A stretch of 64,000 nt of DNA, from contig CAUJHG010000047.1 of NCBI GenBank assembly GCA_963204785.1, positions 29,885-93,884 of the forward strand, written 5' to 3'. This stretch comes from Pseudomonadota bacterium. Its GTDB lineage: Bacteria; Pseudomonadota; Gammaproteobacteria; Burkholderiales; Burkholderiaceae_E. Positions 26,583 to 34,626 of this stretch are shown here, one piece after another; the first letter of the stretch is position 1, and every line of letters begins with the position of its first letter. A program made the position numbers and the translations under genes. Below the pieces are notes generated by a model. The model ran no database searches. It worked only from the letters and a program-made list of their open reading frames with translations, and was not told the DNA's origin.

Positions 26583-28688
26583 TCAGTGTTTCGGGCGACG
26601 CTCCAGCACCGCCCGCACCGTCTCGGCCAGCCTGGCAGGGGTCAGTCCGAACAGCTCGAACAGCGCTGCTGCGGGAGCGGACTCGCCGAAGCGGTCGATG
26701 CCCACGACCGCGTCACAGCGGTATTTCCACCAGCCGTCGGTCACACCGGCCTCCACTGCGATCCGCGGCATGCCTTCGGGCAGCACCCTGGCCTTGTAGG
26801 CGGCGTCCTGGCGGTCGAACACGGTGGTCGAGGGCATCGAGACGATGCGCACCTCGATCCCGTCCTGCGCCAGCAGCTCGCGCGCGGCCAGCGCCAGGCC
26901 GAGCTCGGAGCCGGTGGCGATGATCGCGGCCTGCGCACCTTCGGCATCGCGCAGCACGTAGCCGCCGTGCCTGATCGCGGCGACCTGGCCCTCGGAGCGG
27001 GTGACGAAGGGCACCGCCTGGCGGGTGAACAGCAGCGAGGACGGACCGTCGTCGCGCTCGATCGCCGCCGCCCAGGCCAGCGCCGACTCGACCGGGTCCG
27101 CGGGGCGCCAGACATCCATCTGCGGGATCAGCCGCAGGCTGGCCGCGTGCTCGACCGGCTGGTGGGTGGGCCCGTCCTCACCGAGCCCGATGGAGTCGTG
27201 GGTGAACACGAACACCACGCGCCGCTTCATCAGCGCGGCCATCCGCAGCGCGTTGCGCGCGTAGTCGGAGAAGGTGAGGAAGGTGCCGCCGTAGGGAATG
27301 AAGCCGCCGTGCAGCGCGACGCCGTTCATGATCGCGCTCATCCCGAACTCGCGCACGCCGTAGTTGACGTGACGGCCGGCGACCAGGCCCGCATCGGAGA
27401 CGCGCAGCGCGCCGGCGCCCTGGAAATCGGTGAGGTTGCTGCCGGTGAGGTCGGCCGAGCCGCCGAGCAGCTCCGGAAGCGCCGGGCCGAGGTGGTTCAG
27501 CGCATTCTGCGAAGCCTTGCGTGTCGCGATGGTCTCGCCCCTGGCGATCACGTCGTCGACCATCCGGTCGACGATGTCGTCCCAGTCGATCGGCAGCTCG
27601 CCGCGCATGCGACGCTCGAACTCCGCGGCCTGCCCGGGGTGCTGCGCACGGTAGGCGTCGAACATCGCGTTCCAGGCGCTGCGCGCCGAGGCGCCCCTGG
27701 CGCGCGCGTCCCAGGCCTGACGGACGTCGTCCGGGATCTGCCAGGGCTCGCCCATGCCGTCGGCCGCGCGCATCGCCTCCCGGGTGGCGCGGATCTCGTC
27801 GGCGCCCAGCGGCTCGCCGTGGACCTTCGCCGTGCCGGCGCGATTCGGCGAGCCCTTGCCGATCACGGTGCGGCACTGGATCAGCGTCGGCGCGAAGCGG
27901 CCGTCGCGGCCGTTGGCGGCCCAGTCCGCGGCCATCGCGGCCGCGCGATCGAGCGCCTCGACGTCGTGGCCGTCGACGTCGGCGATCACGTGCCATCCGT
28001 AGGCCTGGAAACGGCGAACCGTGTCGTCCGCGAACCAGTTCCTGACCTCGCCGTCGATCGAGATGCCGTTGTCGTCGTAGAAGACCACGAGCTTGGACAG
28101 TCGCAGGGTCCCGGCCAGCGAGCAGGCCTCGTGCGAGATCCCCTCCATCAGGCAGCCGTCGCCGACGAACACCCAGGTGCGATGATCGACGATCGGCAGG
28201 CCCTCACGGTTGAACTCGGCGGCGAGCAAGCGCTCCGCGAGCGCCATCCCGACCGCGTTGGCCAGACCCTGGCCCAGCGGCCCGGTGGTGGTCTCGACCC
28301 CGGGAGTGACGTCGACCTCCGGATGCCCCGGCGTCTTCGAATGCAGCTGCCTGAAGCTCTTCAGGTCCTGCAGCGACAGGTCGTAGCCGGTCAGGTGCAG
28401 CAGCGCGTAGAGCAGCATGGAGCCGTGACCGTTGGACAGCACGAAGCGGTCGCGGTCGGCCCAGCGCGGCTCGGCGGGATCGTGCTTCAGGTGCCGCGAC
28501 CAGAGCGCCACGGCGATCTCGGCCATGCCCATCGGCATCCCGGGATGACCGGAGTTGGCCTGCTGCACGGCGTCCATCGCAAGCACGCGGATCGCATCGG
28601 CCATGCGGGCAGTGGTCAGGTCGCGGTCGGAACCGGGCGCAGGGGCATTCGCCTCGGAGGTTCCGGTGAGTCGGTCGTTGGATGTCAT
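26583..28688 (-). CDS. tkt: transketolase
   Basis: Transketolase moves two-carbon units between ketose and aldose phosphates in the pentose-phosphate and Calvin-type pathways, with thiamine diphosphate. The 701-residue protein has a 25-residue N-terminal extension, then [20 protein letters not shown], the ThDP motif [29 protein letters not shown], the Pyr-domain block [18 protein letters not shown] and [18 protein letters not shown]. It is the first gene of the set and faces the speD-speE fusion across a 451-base divergent region. Confidence 0.97.
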   Translation of the reverse strand: MTSNDRLTGTSEANAPAPGSDRDLTTARMADAIRVLAMDAVQQANSGHPGMPMGMAEIAVALWSRHLKHDPAEPRWADRDRFVLSNGHGSMLLYALLHLTGYDLSLQDLKSFRQLHSKTPGHPEVDVTPGVETTTGPLGQGLANAVGMALAERLLAAEFNREGLPIVDHRTWVFVGDGCLMEGISHEACSLAGTLRLSKLVVFYDDNGISIDGEVRNWFADDTVRRFQAYGWHVIADVDGHDVEALDRAAAMAADWAANGRDGRFAPTLIQCRTVIGKGSPNRAGTAKVHGEPLGADEIRATREAMRAADGMGEPWQIPDDVRQAWDARARGASARSAWNAMFDAYRAQHPGQAAEFERRMRGELPIDWDDIVDRMVDDVIARGETIATRKASQNALNHLGPALPELLGGSADLTGSNLTDFQGAGALRVSDAGLVAGRHVNYGVREFGMSAIMNGVALHGGFIPYGGTFLTFSDYARNALRMAALMKRRVVFVFTHDSIGLGEDGPTHQPVEHAASLRLIPQMDVWRPADPVESALAWAAAIERDDGPSSLLFTRQAVPFVTRSEGQVAAIRHGGYVLRDAEGAQAAIIATGSELGLALAARELLAQDGIEVRIVSMPSTTVFDRQDAAYKARVLPEGMPRIAVEAGVTDGWWKYRCDAVVGIDRFGESAPAAALFELFGLTPARLAETVRAVLERRPKH

Positions 28689-28713
28689 CGCACGCTGCCG
28701 GGGAAAGTACGGG

Positions 28714-28719
28714 ATTTTA
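28714..28719 (-). promoter_or_regulatory. possible -10 for tkt
   Basis: On the minus strand this reads TAAAAT (5 of 6 to consensus), 25 bases before the tkt ATG. No good -35 is visible at the expected distance. Confidence 0.4.
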
Positions 28720-28761
28720 CCAAAGCGGGCGGCGCGCAGCGCTCGCGGGGGAGGATTTCGT

Positions 28762-28767
28762 TATAAT
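28762..28767 (+). promoter_or_regulatory. perfect -10 hexamer before the spermidine-synthesis fusion
   Basis: TATAAT is a perfect match in an otherwise A+T-poor region and is directed toward the speD-speE fusion. No convincing -35 is present 16-18 bases upstream, so an activator may be needed. A transcript from here would carry a leader of about 370 bases. Confidence 0.5.
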
Positions 28768-29139
28768 CGAAGGCTTTTCCATCTCCCTTGCGGTTGCGGC
28801 CCGATCGCTGGATGGGCGATCCGATCGCCGGACGAAGGGCGGCGCGCTGCGCCGGAGGCGGCGCCGACGGCGCCGGGAACCCGATCGATGCCCGCGGCAC
28901 CGGTCGCAGGATCATCGGCCGAAGAACGGTCGGTGCGTGGCATCGGTAGGGTCCGGCGCATCGCGTCGGTAGGGTCCGGCGCATCGCGTCGGGGGTTTCA
29001 TGCGGCGCGGTACAGGGCCGGCCCGATGGGCTGATCGTGTACCGCGCCGGTGGTTCATGTGCCGGTTGCACGCCGGCACGCCCGGCCTGCGGGACATTTC
29101 CGCTGATCTGGTCGTGGATTGACACTGGGTTGGTATGGA
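28768..29139 (+). other. long structured leader region upstream of the AdoMetDC/spermidine synthase fusion
   Basis: This 372-base stretch between the TATAAT and the ATG at 29140 has no credible gene but many hairpins. Small ones lie at 28803-28821 (GATCGC/GCGATC), 28841-28853 and 28860-28874. The longest is CGGCGCGGTACA (29003-29014) pairing perfectly with TGTACCGCGCCG (29038-29049), with a nested GCCC/GGGC stem in the loop. GTGCCGG (29059-29065)/CCGGCAC (29073-29079) follows. I do not recognise a known SAM, SAH or polyamine riboswitch consensus. Confidence 0.45.
28943..28988 (+). repeat. two perfect tandem copies of a 23-base unit
   Basis: The unit begins TCGGTAGGGTCCGGCGC and ends ATCGCG; copies occupy 28943-28965 and 28966-28988, with a partial third start after them (TCGG). 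They lie just before the 12-bp hairpin in the fusion gene's leader. Confidence 0.9.
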
Positions 29140-30375
29140 ATGGAAGGACTTCATCTCACCGCTGACATCTTCGGCTGCAGTTGCGAGCGCCAACTCCTCG
29201 TCGACGCGGGTCCCCTCGCGGAACTCTGCCGCAAGGCGGTGGCCGACGCCGGGCTGACCCTGGTCGACGAGAAGTTCTTCACCTTTCCCGAGTGGGAGGG
29301 GCAGCCCGGAGGGGTGACCGGCGCAGTGCTGCTGGCGGAATCGCACGTCGCGGTGCACACCTGGCCCGAGCGCTCCGGGGTGACGCTCGACGTCTACGTG
29401 TGCAACTTCACGACCGACAACTCCGGCAAGGCCGAGCGGCTGATGGACGACCTGATCGTCGCCTTCCAGCCGACCGAGCAGATCACCAACCGCATCCTGC
29501 GCGCCTCGGCCGATCCGCCCTCGCAGGCCGGCGAGCTGCTGCTCGAGTGGCTGAACAAGGACAGCGCCTACGGCTTTCGCGCGTCGCGCCGCCTCGAGAC
29601 GGTGCGCTCGGCCCACCAGACCATCGAGGTGTTCGACACCCTCCAGTGGGGCAAGCTCTTCCGGCTCGACGGCGCCTTCATGACCTCCGAGAAGGACGAG
29701 TTCTTCTACCACGAACCGATCGTGCACAGCGCTGCGCTGGCCCACGAGGCGCCGGCCTCGGCGCTGGTGATCGGTGGCGGCGACGGCGGCTCGAGCGAGG
29801 AGCTGCTCAAGCACCCGTCGATGCAGCGGGTGGTGATGGCCGAGCTCGACGCCGAGGTGGTGCGCGTCGCGCGCGAGCACCTGGGCGCGGTGCATCGCGG
29901 CGCCTTCGACGATCCGCGCCTGCAGGTCCACATCGGCGACGGTTTCGAGTTCGTGCGCGGTCTGGGCGAGCGCTTCGACCTCGTCGTGCTCGACCTCACC
30001 GATCCGGACACCCCCGCGCAACGCCTGTACACGCGCGAGTTCTTCGAGATGGTCAAGGGCACGCTGAACCCGGGCGGCGCGGTGACGCTGCACATCGGCT
30101 CCCCGGTGTTCGAACCGGAGCGCGTGCGCCGCCTGCTCGCCGATCTCGCCGCGGTGTTCCGGATCGTGCGGCCGATGGGCGTCTACATCCCGCTCTACGG
30201 CTCCTACTGGGGCCTGGCAGTGGCATCCGACAGCCTCGATCCGCGCACGCTCGACGAGGCCACGATCGACGCGCGCCTGGCATCGCGCGGCATCGCGGAT
30301 CTCGAGCTCTACAACGGCGAGACGCATCGCGGACTGTTCGCGCTGCCCAATTTCTACCGACGCCTGCTCCCCTGA
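29140..30375 (+). CDS. fused S-adenosylmethionine decarboxylase (SpeD) and polyamine aminopropyltransferase (SpeE)
   Basis: Residues 1-~125 are a class 1b AdoMet decarboxylase: ESH gives the self-processing Ser68 that becomes the pyruvoyl group, with His73 and Cys88 at the same spacing as Thermotoga Ser63/His68/Cys83. From about residue 150 a spermidine synthase follows: YHEPIVHSAAL, the AdoMet loop VIGGGDGGSSEELLK (Gly212-Gly217) and VLDLTDPDTPAQRLYTREFF with Asp285/Asp288. Together they make decarboxylated AdoMet and use it to turn a diamine such as putrescine into a triamine. The family-matching ATG at 29140 is chosen over a TTG seven codons earlier. Confidence 0.94.
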   Translation: MEGLHLTADIFGCSCERQLLVDAGPLAELCRKAVADAGLTLVDEKFFTFPEWEGQPGGVTGAVLLAESHVAVHTWPERSGVTLDVYVCNFTTDNSGKAERLMDDLIVAFQPTEQITNRILRASADPPSQAGELLLEWLNKDSAYGFRASRRLETVRSAHQTIEVFDTLQWGKLFRLDGAFMTSEKDEFFYHEPIVHSAALAHEAPASALVIGGGDGGSSEELLKHPSMQRVVMAELDAEVVRVAREHLGAVHRGAFDDPRLQVHIGDGFEFVRGLGERFDLVVLDLTDPDTPAQRLYTREFFEMVKGTLNPGGAVTLHIGSPVFEPERVRRLLADLAAVFRIVRPMGVYIPLYGSYWGLAVASDSLDPRTLDEATIDARLASRGIADLELYNGETHRGLFALPNFYRRLLP

Positions 30376-30397
30376 CCTGTTCGCGCGGGCTGCCGAG

Positions 30398-31156
30398 TTG
30401 ACCCCCCGTCTGTACCTGCCCTGCGCGCTGCAGGCGGGCCTGGAGCTCCCGCTCGACCGCGAGCTCGCGCACTACGTGCAGCGCGTGCTGCGGCTGCGCA
30501 GCGGCGATGCGCTCCAGGTGTTCGACGGCGCCGGCGCCCGCCACGCGGCCAGGCTCGCAGGCGGGGCAAGGGGGCAGTGCCTCGTGCAGGTCGGTGAGGC
30601 GCTCGCCGCCACCGCCGAGAGCCCGCTGAAGCTGAGCCTCGCGCAGTGCATCTCCACGGGCGAGAAGATGGACTGGACGATCGAGAAGGCCGTCGAACTG
30701 GGCGCCGCGGAGATCGTTCCGCTGCAGTCGGCGCGCTCGGTGGTCCGGCTCGACGAGGCGCGCGCGCGGCGCCGCGCCCAGCACTGGGAGAGACTCCTCG
30801 TGGCCGCCTGCATGCAGTGCGGGCGCGACCTCCTGCCCGTGCTGCAGCCGATCCGCCTGCTGGACGACTGGCTCGACGCCCTGCCGCCCGCCCCGCCCGA
30901 CGATCCGCCGGGACACACGCTGCGCATCGTGCTCGCGCCGGGCGCAGCCCGGAGCCTCGGCGGCCTCGAGCTGTCCGCGGTGACGGCGATCACGGTGCTG
31001 GTCGGCCCCGAGTCGGGACTCTCGGAGGACGAGCTCGCCCGGGCATGCGCCGTCGGCTTCCTGCCGGTGTCGCTCGGCCCCCGGATCCTGCGCACCGAGA
31101 CTGCCGGGCTGGTCGCGCTCGCGGCGCTCCAGGCGCGCGCCGGCGATCTGCGCTAG
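30398..31156 (+). CDS. rsmE: 16S rRNA (uracil(1498)-N(3))-methyltransferase
   Basis: RsmE methylates U1498 of 16S rRNA. The 252-residue protein has the N-terminal PUA-like part (TPRLYLPCALQAGLELPLDR) and a SPOUT domain with the trefoil-knot motifs QCISTGEKMDWTIEKAVELG, VLVGPESGLSEDEL and LGPRILRTETAGLVAL. The start is a TTG at 30398, because no ATG or GTG fits the family N-terminus. It follows the SpeD-SpeE gene by 22 bases and is probably on the same transcript. Confidence 0.93.
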   Translation: MTPRLYLPCALQAGLELPLDRELAHYVQRVLRLRSGDALQVFDGAGARHAARLAGGARGQCLVQVGEALAATAESPLKLSLAQCISTGEKMDWTIEKAVELGAAEIVPLQSARSVVRLDEARARRRAQHWERLLVAACMQCGRDLLPVLQPIRLLDDWLDALPPAPPDDPPGHTLRIVLAPGAARSLGGLELSAVTAITVLVGPESGLSEDELARACAVGFLPVSLGPRILRTETAGLVALAALQARAGDLR

Positions 31157-31181
31157 GCCCGAGCCCCGACAGCCAGCCGGC

Positions 31182-31595
31182 TCAGCTCCTGCGGACCGAG
31201 TAGAACACCCGGAACGCGGTGCCCCTGTCGAAGAAGAAGCTCGCCGCCTCACGGAACACGTCGAGCAGCGCCTCCCGGTCGAAGTCCTTCGCCGCAGCCC
31301 CGGGAAGTCCCTCCAGGATGATCACGAAGCCGGGCTGATCGGCCTGCGACGGCGGCTTCATGTCGGTGACGCAGTCGTACAGCGCGTCCAGATTGTGGCC
31401 GAAGTGACCGGGCAGCGAGAAGGCGCGCGCGAGCTCGTCCATCACCCCCGCCTTGTCGGTCGCGTCGGCGAGCTTCGCGTGCAGCAGGCGCTGGTCCGCA
31501 CGCTGCGCGCAGCGGCGCAGCTCGGCCAGGTCGTAGGCATCGAGCGGCAGCACGGCCTGCGGGGGGATGTTGCTGAATGCGCTCATCGGACTCAC
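31182..31595 (-). CDS. barstar family ribonuclease inhibitor
   Basis: The 137-residue cytosolic protein has the barstar fold signature ATDKAGVMDELARAFSLPGH and FGHNLDALYDCVTDM (Asp70/Asp74 region), where barstar uses its helix-2 Asp to plug the RNase active site. The C-terminal strand GTAFRVFYSVRRS is also typical. The start GTG overlaps the stop of the RNase gene as GTGA; ATG 31586 is the alternative. By homology and context it protects the cell from the RNase encoded immediately upstream. Confidence 0.92.
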   Translation of the reverse strand: MSPMSAFSNIPPQAVLPLDAYDLAELRRCAQRADQRLLHAKLADATDKAGVMDELARAFSLPGHFGHNLDALYDCVTDMKPPSQADQPGFVIILEGLPGAAAKDFDREALLDVFREAASFFFDRGTAFRVFYSVRRS

Positions 31596-31972
31596 TCGCG
31601 AATGCGGCGGAAACTCCGGTAGTGGTCCCGCGTGTAGTAGTACTCCCCCGAGGTGCGCGGATCGCCGCCGGCGATGATCCGCCTGGCGCCCCGATCGCGT
31701 GCGCCAGGCGTGGGCACCGTGTATTCGGTGTAGTGACCGCGACGCTGCGGCGGCAGCAGCCGCTCACGGTTCGCGAACACCGTCCCGTCCTTCGCGTAGG
31801 GGAAAGGGCCGCCGCGGCGGATCAGTGCGAGCGTGCTGCGCGCCTCCGGGGGAAGTTCCCGGACTGCGATCTCGCCCGTGCCCGCATCATGGGTGCGCGC
31901 ATGGATGTCCGTCCCCCAGAGAAGCAGGACGCACAGGAAGGGGAGGACGGCACGGGCCCACATGCGCGCCAT
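31592..31972 (-). CDS. exported guanyl-preferring ribonuclease, RNase Sa/barnase family
   Basis: The 126-residue protein has a signal peptide (hydrophobic WARAVLPFLCVLLLWG, cleavage probably near IHA) and an RNase domain very like Streptomyces RNase Sa: GGPFPYAKDGTVFANRERLL, HYTEYTVPTPGARDRGARR and YYYTRDHYRSF. The catalytic set is complete: Glu83, Arg94, Arg98 and His117, with Glu-Arg spacing as in RNase Sa and a three-residue insertion before the His. RNase Sa-type enzymes cleave RNA after G. It is encoded directly before its barstar (GTGA overlap) and 52 bases after the DUF1631 gene. Confidence 0.9.
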   Translation of the reverse strand: MARMWARAVLPFLCVLLLWGTDIHARTHDAGTGEIAVRELPPEARSTLALIRRGGPFPYAKDGTVFANRERLLPPQRRGHYTEYTVPTPGARDRGARRIIAGGDPRTSGEYYYTRDHYRSFRRIRE

Positions 31973-32024
31973 GCTAAAGCACCGCAATGGGCCGGGGAAG
32001 CCCTGGCAGCGCCGCGCGCGGACT

Positions 32025-34487
32025 TCAGGCCGGTCCGGATGCCGCGATTGCGTCCGGCGCGGCGGCAACCGACTCGATCGCCTTGTCCAGCGCCGACCCG
32101 CTGTCGGCATAGCGTGCGCGTCCGCCGTCGAACATCGCGGCGAGCTGCGCACGGTCCAGCGAAGTGGCGCCTTCCGGGTGACGGCTGAGGACGTAGATGC
32201 GCTGCGCCGGGCTGATCCAGGCCAGCCGGTAGGTGAGGAACTCTCCACCGCCGTCGACGTCGAGCTCGATCGAGTCGCCGCGCCGCAGTTCGGCGAGCCG
32301 CACCGACCGCGCCTCCACCAGCGGCGGATCCGGGCTGACCGGTGCCGGCGCCTGCGCACTCGGAACGAACTGGATCCGGCCGTCGGGGTGCATGCGCAGG
32401 TTCGTCTGCGCGCGCGCGGCGGCCACTGCGAACTTCGCGGACTCGATCGCGCGGGTGTGCGCCAGCAACAGCTCGTCGAAGAAGGCCTCGCGCCGCTCGT
32501 CGGGCATCGAGACCATCCGCGCGCCGCACATCAGCCCGTTGATCAGCCTGGGCAGCATCGCGGCGAGCCGCGGCACCTCGTCGGCCTGCTTCGGCTGCAC
32601 GCTCCAGATCAGCCGTTCGGCGATCGCCATCGAGTCGGCGTGCTCGAGTGGCGCTCCCGCGCCGGTCACCTGCGCCTCCGCGACCACCGACGACCACCAG
32701 TCGGCCAGGAAGTCGCGGATGAAGCGCGGCGTCTCGGAATCGAGCCGGTCGCTCATCCGCGCCATCGCCAGGCCGCGGGCGTGGATCACCGCCTCGGCGC
32801 GCTCGGCCTCGCCTGTCGCCCGGGCCAGCCGATCGGCGCGCCGGGACGCCTCCTCGGCTGCCAGAAGTTCGATCTGCTCGCGAGCCTCGTCGAACACGCC
32901 GAGGTCGCGCTCGAAGGAGACCAGGACCCGCTCGACCACCTGCTCGATCCCGACGACCATCGGCGAACCCGCCGCCAGATCGGCGTCCGCATCGGCGGCC
33001 ACCTCGGAGATCCGATCGATCAGCCTGCGCATCGGATGGGCGCGGCGCGCGAAGAAGCTCCGATCGATCAGCGCCGCCTTGACCGCGACCACCTGCAGGC
33101 GCAGCAGCTGCTGCTTGACGACGTCCGCCAGACGCCGGTCGGCGTAGATGTAGTCGAACACCATCGAGACGATCTCGACGGTGAGCTGATCGAGCGGCGA
33201 CCCTGCCTCGCGGGCACGCTCGGTGATGTCGGCGAGCAGTTGCGCGGTCGCGCCGTCGCCCTCGACCCACGAGGACTGCAGGTGCGTCAGCGCATCCAGC
33301 AGCGGCGCTTCGACTGCCGGCAGGGGCAGGTCGGCCACCGCGAAGGTCTCGGGGTCGGCAAGCAGGCGCGTGGCGCTCGCCCGGGCCGCGGGCACTCCCT
33401 GCGCGAGATCCGAAAGGACCGTCCCCAGCTCCTGCGCTCGCGATTGCGGATATCCGGCACCGCCAGCAGCATGCGCGGATGCACCGTTGCCTCTGCCTGC
33501 CGCGCCACCGACCGGTCCGGACGGCCCGACACCCGACCAGCTGCCTGGCGCCCACGAACCGCCCGCGCCCGACGGGCCGCCAGTGCCCGAGGGGTGCCCG
33601 CCCACCCCCCAGGAACCGCGCCCATGCGACGGGCCTGCCGGTCCGGAGAAGCCGGTGGCGCCCTGCGGGATCCCGCTGTCTTGCGGCGCCCCTGCCTGGT
33701 CGAGCGGATCCGCAGCCTGCATCGACGACGGATCGTGCCGCCCCTGCGTCGTGCGCAGCGGCTGACCATTGCGCATCGGCACCTGCGGCCGGATCCTGGG
33801 CAGGACATGGTTGGCCTTCAGGCGGTCGTTGACGGTGCTGTAGACCGTGTTCAGGTGCGCCGAGACGTGCGGCTCGAAGGCGTCGAGCAGCGCCGACTGC
33901 ACCTCGGGACGCGGTGCAAGCTCGGTCAGTGCAGCCTTCAGCGCCTCGAACACCGCTTCGGGCGAGGCCGGATGGCGGTCCTCGTCGAACCACTCGCGCT
34001 CGAGCAGCGCAGCGAGCCGCGCACGCACCCCGAGCACCTCTTCCGGGTCCAGTTGGCCGCGCGCCCGATGCACCAGGCGGTCGACGGCCAGCTTCGCCTG
34101 CATCACCGAGTCGTCGACGAGCGAGAGCTCGCCGAAGTCCGCTCCGGGAGCCTGCGGTCCGGGCCGTGCCTGCTGCCCTTGCATCCTGCGCTCGAAGACC
34201 TCGGTGAACGCGCGCCGGAAGCGCAGTTCGATCTCCGACCGATGCTCGCGCACGACCGAGACCGCCTCCAGCAGGGCCTGCTGCTCGTCGGCGCGGTAGC
34301 TGCGCAGGGCGAGCGCGGACAGGTCCTCGCCGATCTTCGCCAGCGCCTCGCCGATGACCCTGGACAGGCGCGAGACGATCAGCTCCCTGGTGTCCTGGAG
34401 CAGGTCGAGCCGTCGGCCCGAAGGGGCCTGGGCGCTCTGCGCGGAGTCGGATCCGGAAGGCGAGAAAGTGGAAGGTGCGACGCTCAC
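32025..34487 (-). CDS. DUF1631 family protein
   Basis: The 820-residue cytosolic protein matches the DUF1631 family seen in Beta- and Gammaproteobacteria. It has a helical N-terminal part (about 25-230), a Gly/Pro/Ser-rich low-complexity linker (about 232-352, with repeated GGP/GSW blocks) and a larger helical C-terminal part with SWVEGDGATAQLLADITERA and DRRLADVVKQQLLRLQVVAV, ending in a small beta-rich segment (EFLTYRLAWISPAQRIYVLS) that resembles a PilZ-like fold. No enzymatic motif is evident. The start is GTG with no clear ribosome binding site. It precedes the RNase/barstar pair on the same strand. Confidence 0.86.
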   Translation of the reverse strand: MSVAPSTFSPSGSDSAQSAQAPSGRRLDLLQDTRELIVSRLSRVIGEALAKIGEDLSALALRSYRADEQQALLEAVSVVREHRSEIELRFRRAFTEVFERRMQGQQARPGPQAPGADFGELSLVDDSVMQAKLAVDRLVHRARGQLDPEEVLGVRARLAALLEREWFDEDRHPASPEAVFEALKAALTELAPRPEVQSALLDAFEPHVSAHLNTVYSTVNDRLKANHVLPRIRPQVPMRNGQPLRTTQGRHDPSSMQAADPLDQAGAPQDSGIPQGATGFSGPAGPSHGRGSWGVGGHPSGTGGPSGAGGSWAPGSWSGVGPSGPVGGAAGRGNGASAHAAGGAGYPQSRAQELGTVLSDLAQGVPAARASATRLLADPETFAVADLPLPAVEAPLLDALTHLQSSWVEGDGATAQLLADITERAREAGSPLDQLTVEIVSMVFDYIYADRRLADVVKQQLLRLQVVAVKAALIDRSFFARRAHPMRRLIDRISEVAADADADLAAGSPMVVGIEQVVERVLVSFERDLGVFDEAREQIELLAAEEASRRADRLARATGEAERAEAVIHARGLAMARMSDRLDSETPRFIRDFLADWWSSVVAEAQVTGAGAPLEHADSMAIAERLIWSVQPKQADEVPRLAAMLPRLINGLMCGARMVSMPDERREAFFDELLLAHTRAIESAKFAVAAARAQTNLRMHPDGRIQFVPSAQAPAPVSPDPPLVEARSVRLAELRRGDSIELDVDGGGEFLTYRLAWISPAQRIYVLSRHPEGATSLDRAQLAAMFDGGRARYADSGSALDKAIESVAAAPDAIAASGPA

Positions 34488-34626
34488 TTCATCGGACGAG
34501 CAGGTGGGATGGCAGGACGCTTTCCCTCGACCGCAGCCTACGGGCGCACGATTTCGCAGGTCAACGACCGCGGCCCGGCGAGCGGCCTGCCGGCAGCACC
34601 GCTCCGACGAACGGCATGCGCGCGGC

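Noticed and set aside
16650..28766. Very long open frames (1450 codons at 16650-21002 and 1230 codons at 25074-28766) opposite or out of frame with real genes
   Set aside because: In very G+C-rich DNA stop codons are rare. These frames run antisense or shifted to well-supported genes, have Arg/Ala-rich low-complexity products and no family motifs.
29119..29139. TTGACA followed by TATGGA just before the SpeD-SpeE start, as a promoter
   Set aside because: The spacing is only nine bases, far from the 16-18 needed; TTGACA here is probably chance.
28768..29139. A known SAM or SAH riboswitch in the SpeD-SpeE leader
   Set aside because: I could not find the conserved core of any class I know; only generic stems are visible. 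Left as an unassigned structured region.
29119..29139. TTG start for the SpeD-SpeE fusion at 29119
   Set aside because: The ATG seven codons later matches the decarboxylase N-terminus and gives catalytic spacing as in the family; the extra residues have no counterpart.
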